Shown piece after piece: positions 61,097 through 64,000 of a DNA stretch of 64,000 nt. Numbering within the stretch: the first letter of the stretch is position 1; every line of letters begins with the position of its first letter. Source of the DNA: Winogradskyella sp046545555 (GTDB lineage: Bacteria > Bacteroidota > Bacteroidia > Flavobacteriales > Flavobacteriaceae); NCBI RefSeq assembly GCF_046545555.1, contig NZ_JBHZTH010000001.1, forward strand, positions 558,001 to 622,000. Reading direction: 5' to 3'. The position numbers and the translations under genes are program-made. The notes beneath the pieces were generated by a model, which was given only the letters and a program-made list of their open reading frames with translations, ran no database searches and had not been told where the DNA came from.

Positions 61097-61243
61097 TTAA
61101 TGAGAATCTTTATTCTTCCTTTTCTTTTCAATGTATTTAAAATAACGTTGTGTTTTATACTTTCTGAAAAGAAAAACACTTATTGTAATCAAACCCAGAA
61201 TCATTATTCCGGCTTTACCTGTGAGGTATTCAAATAGTTCCAT
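61097..61243 (-). CDS. Small 48-aa single-pass membrane protein
   Basis: ATG to TAA encodes 48 residues: MELFEYLTG, one hydrophobic helix (GIMILGLITISVFLF) and a strongly basic C-terminal tail (RKYKTQRYFKYIEKKRKN). By the positive-inside rule the tail is cytoplasmic. It fills the gap between convergent TerB-DnaJ and the PL6 lyase gene. No family is recognised. Support is the coherent topology and lack of other coding content. Confidence 0.55.
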   Translation of the reverse strand: MELFEYLTGKAGIMILGLITISVFLFRKYKTQRYFKYIEKKRKNKDSH

Positions 61244-61285
61244 ACATCTATTGTCGTAATTATTTAATAAAACTATCGATAGGCA

Positions 61286-63799
61286 TTATTTTTTAATCAC
61301 TTTCTTAATAGATAAAACCCGCTGATCAATACCAATAACCTGAATAAAATAAAGACCACTAGCAATCTCATTTTTAAGTTTTAAAACAGATTGAGTAGAT
61401 GTATGTTTTTGTTCTATTAATACCTTACCTGTGGCGTCTACGAGTCTTATACTAGATATATTTCTTTGCAGTGACTCTGAAATTTGAATATTTAATTCAT
61501 CTACAAAAGGATTAGGGAATATTTTAAAAGCTTCAAGTATGTTTTCAGGTGTAGACAATGTTAAACCTGCACAGACTACTTCCATATCAGAAACAGAACA
61601 CCATGGTCCTGCATAAGTGGCAGCTCCTGTAACTGTTAGACGTATATATCTTACAACAGTGAGGTCAAAAGAGTCGCTAATTACTGTACCTCCAGTTGTA
61701 TTTCCTTGTCTATCCACTAAGGTTGTAAAACCTGTTGAAGGAGAGGTTACAGAACCTTCAACTAAATATTGGTAATCGCGACTTTGGTAAGGGAATAAAT
61801 TAATACCTCCTACATTATAAGTATCGCCTAAATCTATGACCATATTCTGTGGAAAATTTTCTGCAGACCATCGGTTATCTGCATCACCATCAATAACATT
61901 TGTTGCTGGATTAGCAGCTTGCTGATTTGTAAAACTTACTACAGATGCTGACAAGGAAAGGTTGGTATTTTCTAAACAATCTGGTGGTGATAATGGTCCT
62001 AGAACTTCAATATTTGCAGAATCTGTAAAAGAACCATCAACCGATGTTGCAGTTATATTTATGGTCCCTTCAGCTACGGCTGTAACTAGCCCATTAGAAT
62101 CTACTGTAGCAATAGTATTATTTTCAGAAGACCAGGTCACTTGCATATTTGTAGCATTATTTGGTGTTATTGTTGCCGTAAGCTGTTGTGTGTTATTTAT
62201 AGAAAGTGTGGCTGTTTCAGGGTTCACATTAACAGCTGTTACGGGTATTGGTGCACAGTTTGTACCATAATCAATTATAGTGCATGCACTTGAAGATACC
62301 AAACCATCAGAATCTAAATAACAGGCTCCTACAGTATTTCCTACAGCAGAATCTATTATTGGTACTGAATTCGTTGCAGTGCCTGTTGCACCAATCACTT
62401 CGTGTGCACCTACATCTTTGCCTGTACTTGGTCTTGTAAACCCTTCAATATCTAATGTAACTTCATTATATGTTCCTGCCGATGCATTTGCCACAGGACC
62501 TGCAGCACTAGGTTTAAAAATTAAACCACTCATAGAAAAATTGGCATTGGTATCTGTAATACCAGGATCTGTAACACCAATAGGGGAACCACCAAAAATA
62601 TTACCATCATAATTTATACTTCCACCTATTGAACCAACATCACCAGAAACAATTGTACCATTAGTACTGTAAATTACGTTGTTTGCAATTGTTCCAGATG
62701 GAATATTGTTCCCTCTAGAATCATTAAAGTAAATTGGATCTACTGAATCATAAATTGTATTGAAAGCAATAAGAATATTATTAACGTTTTGATACCCATT
62801 ACTTGTTCCACCTGAAGCTGCGTTCCCTCCCATTAATGTAATGCCATTATTAAATGAATCTGAAGAATTATCTAAATCTTGCATGTAATTATTAATGATG
62901 ATATGATCTTGATCGGATATTCTTATCCCTCCAGATTTAGCTTTATTCTCTCCCATAAAGTAATTCCCTTCAACTAAGGCTTGTGCTCCATGTCTTAATA
63001 CTAAAGAACCTCTGCAGTTTCTAAATGTATTGTTACGAAATGTATTACCAAGGCTTTTGTTAGAAATAATTTCATTTTCACCGTCCACCGCCTGGAAATA
63101 GTTGCCTTCTACTAATACAGCTGCGTTTTCTGTTTGCTCAGAACTAGAACCAATACGTATACCTTCGGAATCTCCTGAATTCGTGCGTCCATCTTTTGCT
63201 GTTACGTTATAAAAATAATTATTGAGTATATTATGACCTGCTGTACCTCCATTGTTATACGATAATTCTACTAAAATGCAAACACCAGTTGTATCTTTAT
63301 TGAGAAAAGAGGTATTTTCAATAGTGTTATTAGAACCATAGAGTACGATCCATCTACTTTTTGCATCAGGCTCAGTAGGATCTTCTATTTGTAAATCGTT
63401 GAAAGCACAATTACGCATTGTAGAATTTTTTGCAAAATCTGTGTTAGAACCGCTTCGTCTAAATTCTATATGATTATTAAATCCAATACCACCATCCCAA
63501 TAAAAGCCATCTACAATTAGGTATTCTCCCCAAATATTCATCCTAGATTCACCAGTAAAAATCACTCCACCAGGTGTTTCGGCCTTTAAAACGATTGGAC
63601 TACCAGATTCTCCGATGGCATTAAAATCTATGTCTTGGTCTGAATATGTTCCGTTTGTCCATGCGACAACATCACATGGTTGTAAAGTCAACGCATTAAA
63701 TTGACTAGCTGAGTTTACAGTATAATCTGTTGCAAATGATATGTTAGAAACAAATAGTAAAATTATTAATGAACCGAAAAAATGTAGTTTTGAAATCAT
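61286..63799 (-). CDS. T9SS-exported PL6 alginate lyase with Big_2 and F5/8C domains
   Basis: The 837-residue protein has a signal peptide (about 1-23) and a right-handed beta-helix of the PL6 family (about 24-470), which includes alginate lyases and chondroitinase B. The catalytic pair is visible as Lys248 (ISNKSLGNTFRN) and Arg269 (LVLRHG), 21 residues apart as in chondroitinase B. Then follow a Big_2 Ig-like domain (about 515-600), an F5/8 type C (discoidin) carbohydrate-binding domain (about 605-745) and a T9SS type A sorting domain (about 760-837; IFPNPFVDEL, GLYFIQVIG). It probably cleaves alginate outside the cell. An operator array lies 12-46 nt upstream. Confidence 0.92.
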   Translation of the reverse strand: MISKLHFFGSLIILLFVSNISFATDYTVNSASQFNALTLQPCDVVAWTNGTYSDQDIDFNAIGESGSPIVLKAETPGGVIFTGESRMNIWGEYLIVDGFYWDGGIGFNNHIEFRRSGSNTDFAKNSTMRNCAFNDLQIEDPTEPDAKSRWIVLYGSNNTIENTSFLNKDTTGVCILVELSYNNGGTAGHNILNNYFYNVTAKDGRTNSGDSEGIRIGSSSEQTENAAVLVEGNYFQAVDGENEIISNKSLGNTFRNNTFRNCRGSLVLRHGAQALVEGNYFMGENKAKSGGIRISDQDHIIINNYMQDLDNSSDSFNNGITLMGGNAASGGTSNGYQNVNNILIAFNTIYDSVDPIYFNDSRGNNIPSGTIANNVIYSTNGTIVSGDVGSIGGSINYDGNIFGGSPIGVTDPGITDTNANFSMSGLIFKPSAAGPVANASAGTYNEVTLDIEGFTRPSTGKDVGAHEVIGATGTATNSVPIIDSAVGNTVGACYLDSDGLVSSSACTIIDYGTNCAPIPVTAVNVNPETATLSINNTQQLTATITPNNATNMQVTWSSENNTIATVDSNGLVTAVAEGTINITATSVDGSFTDSANIEVLGPLSPPDCLENTNLSLSASVVSFTNQQAANPATNVIDGDADNRWSAENFPQNMVIDLGDTYNVGGINLFPYQSRDYQYLVEGSVTSPSTGFTTLVDRQGNTTGGTVISDSFDLTVVRYIRLTVTGAATYAGPWCSVSDMEVVCAGLTLSTPENILEAFKIFPNPFVDELNIQISESLQRNISSIRLVDATGKVLIEQKHTSTQSVLKLKNEIASGLYFIQVIGIDQRVLSIKKVIKK

Positions 63800-63810
63800 A
63801 GCTAAAACTT

Positions 63811-63845
63811 TATAATTGGTTCACCAAATTGGTTAACCAATTATA
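63811..63845 (-). promoter_or_regulatory. Tandem GntR/FadR-like operators before the PL6 lyase gene
   Basis: Two overlapping sites are TTGGTTCACCAA (63816-63827) and AATTGGTTAACCAATT (63827-63842, perfect palindrome). Seen another way, the 13-mer AATTGGTTMACCA is directly repeated, and the outer arms TATAATTGGTT and AACCAATTATA are inverted. The half-sites TTGGT and ACCAA resemble operators of FadR/LldR-type GntR regulators. Location just before the ATG suggests repression. Confidence 0.6.
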
Positions 63846-63904
63846 AATATATAGAATATTTTGATATTTAAAAGAAAATGCTTGTTAAAACAAGACTTTA
63901 AAGG

Positions 63905-64000
63905 TTAACCTCTAAACAAAAAGAAGTCATCTTTCATATCTTCAATTTGTGTGTCTTCATTGGTAATAATATAATCGATGGCTTTTGAAGTAAATTCATC
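63905..64000 (-). CDS. 3' end of an unidentified gene (truncated at window edge)
   Basis: An open minus-strand frame enters from the right edge and ends at TAA (63907-63905). The last 31 residues are DEFTSKAIDYIITNEDTQ and a tail ending DDFFLFRG. This is too short to place; it would be compatible with the C-terminus of a GntR/FadR-type regulator, which would suit the operator next door, but I cannot confirm it. Confidence 0.5.
   Translation of the reverse strand, partial: DEFTSKAIDYIITNEDTQIEDMKDDFFLFRG

Noticed and set aside
1..64000. tRNA, rRNA, insertion sequence, prophage or CRISPR elements
   Set aside because: No cloverleaf-like sequence, rRNA signature, transposase, phage gene or spaced repeat was recognised on reading; a tRNAscan or Infernal run would be decisive.

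Overview
The window reads as chromosome of a marine member of the Flavobacteriaceae (Bacteroidota). Supporting signs are the AT-rich sequence, Bacteroidota-type promoters (TTG, 19-nt spacer, TAnnTTTG) with few Shine-Dalgarno sites, a gliding-motility lipoprotein (GldH), several very large secreted proteins with type IX secretion (T9SS) C-terminal sorting domains, lipoproteins with acidic residues after the lipid cysteine, and a PL6-type alginate lyase. No rRNA, tRNA, insertion sequence, prophage or CRISPR array was seen. The genus cannot be fixed from the sequence alone.

Layout. 1-461: 3' end of a PlsC-like acyltransferase. 519-3085: operon of a lipoprotein, an ECF sigma factor and a protein that joins a cytoplasmic anti-sigma-like head, one membrane helix, a long disordered linker and an outer-membrane beta-barrel. 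3184-4188: recA. 4189-4851: no conventional gene, but two short transcription units, each with an ECF-type promoter nearly identical to that of the sigma operon and each with its own terminator. 4852-11540: trhO, the ricT-gldH-pbp1A operon and a 3-oxoacid CoA-transferase pair. 11541-24401: a 41-aa ORF, a double ABC ATPase and two giant T9SS-exported metallopeptidases. 24456-36086: a 12-gene minus-strand run built around heme synthesis (hemA, hemCD fusion, hemE, EI24 protein, GNAT, hemF, hemB, cytochrome c, CNNM/CBS protein, MGMT, DUF4442, serine hydrolase, PolB-like exonuclease; 13 reading frames if the fusion is counted as two). 36227-47076: a divergent AraC regulator, a TraB/GumN protein, then hemH, a MATE transporter, a BNR-repeat protein and a hemJ-type protoporphyrinogen oxidase. 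47149-57258: an orphan histidine kinase, a crotonase, a T9SS type B giant protein, a Tat-exported Gfo/Idh/MocA protein, a small secreted protein, an AraC regulator and a 57-aa protein. 57260-64000: an HD hydrolase, acyl-ACP desaturase, PlsC, bacilliredoxin, a TerB-DnaJ protein, a small membrane protein, the alginate lyase with an operator array, and the 3' end of one more gene.

How parts work together. The window carries the classical protoporphyrin route from glutamyl-tRNA to heme (HemA, B, C, D, E, F, J, H), lacking only HemL. RicT, GldH and PBP1A link gliding and wall synthesis. The acyltransferases and desaturase serve membrane lipids. The T9SS substrates and the alginate lyase suit a polymer-degrading, algae-associated life.

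The most unusual region is 519-4800. It suggests an envelope-sensing ECF circuit in which one polypeptide may run from cytoplasm to outer membrane and in which the sigma factor may drive two small RNAs or peptides flanking recA. This is inference from sequence layout only.
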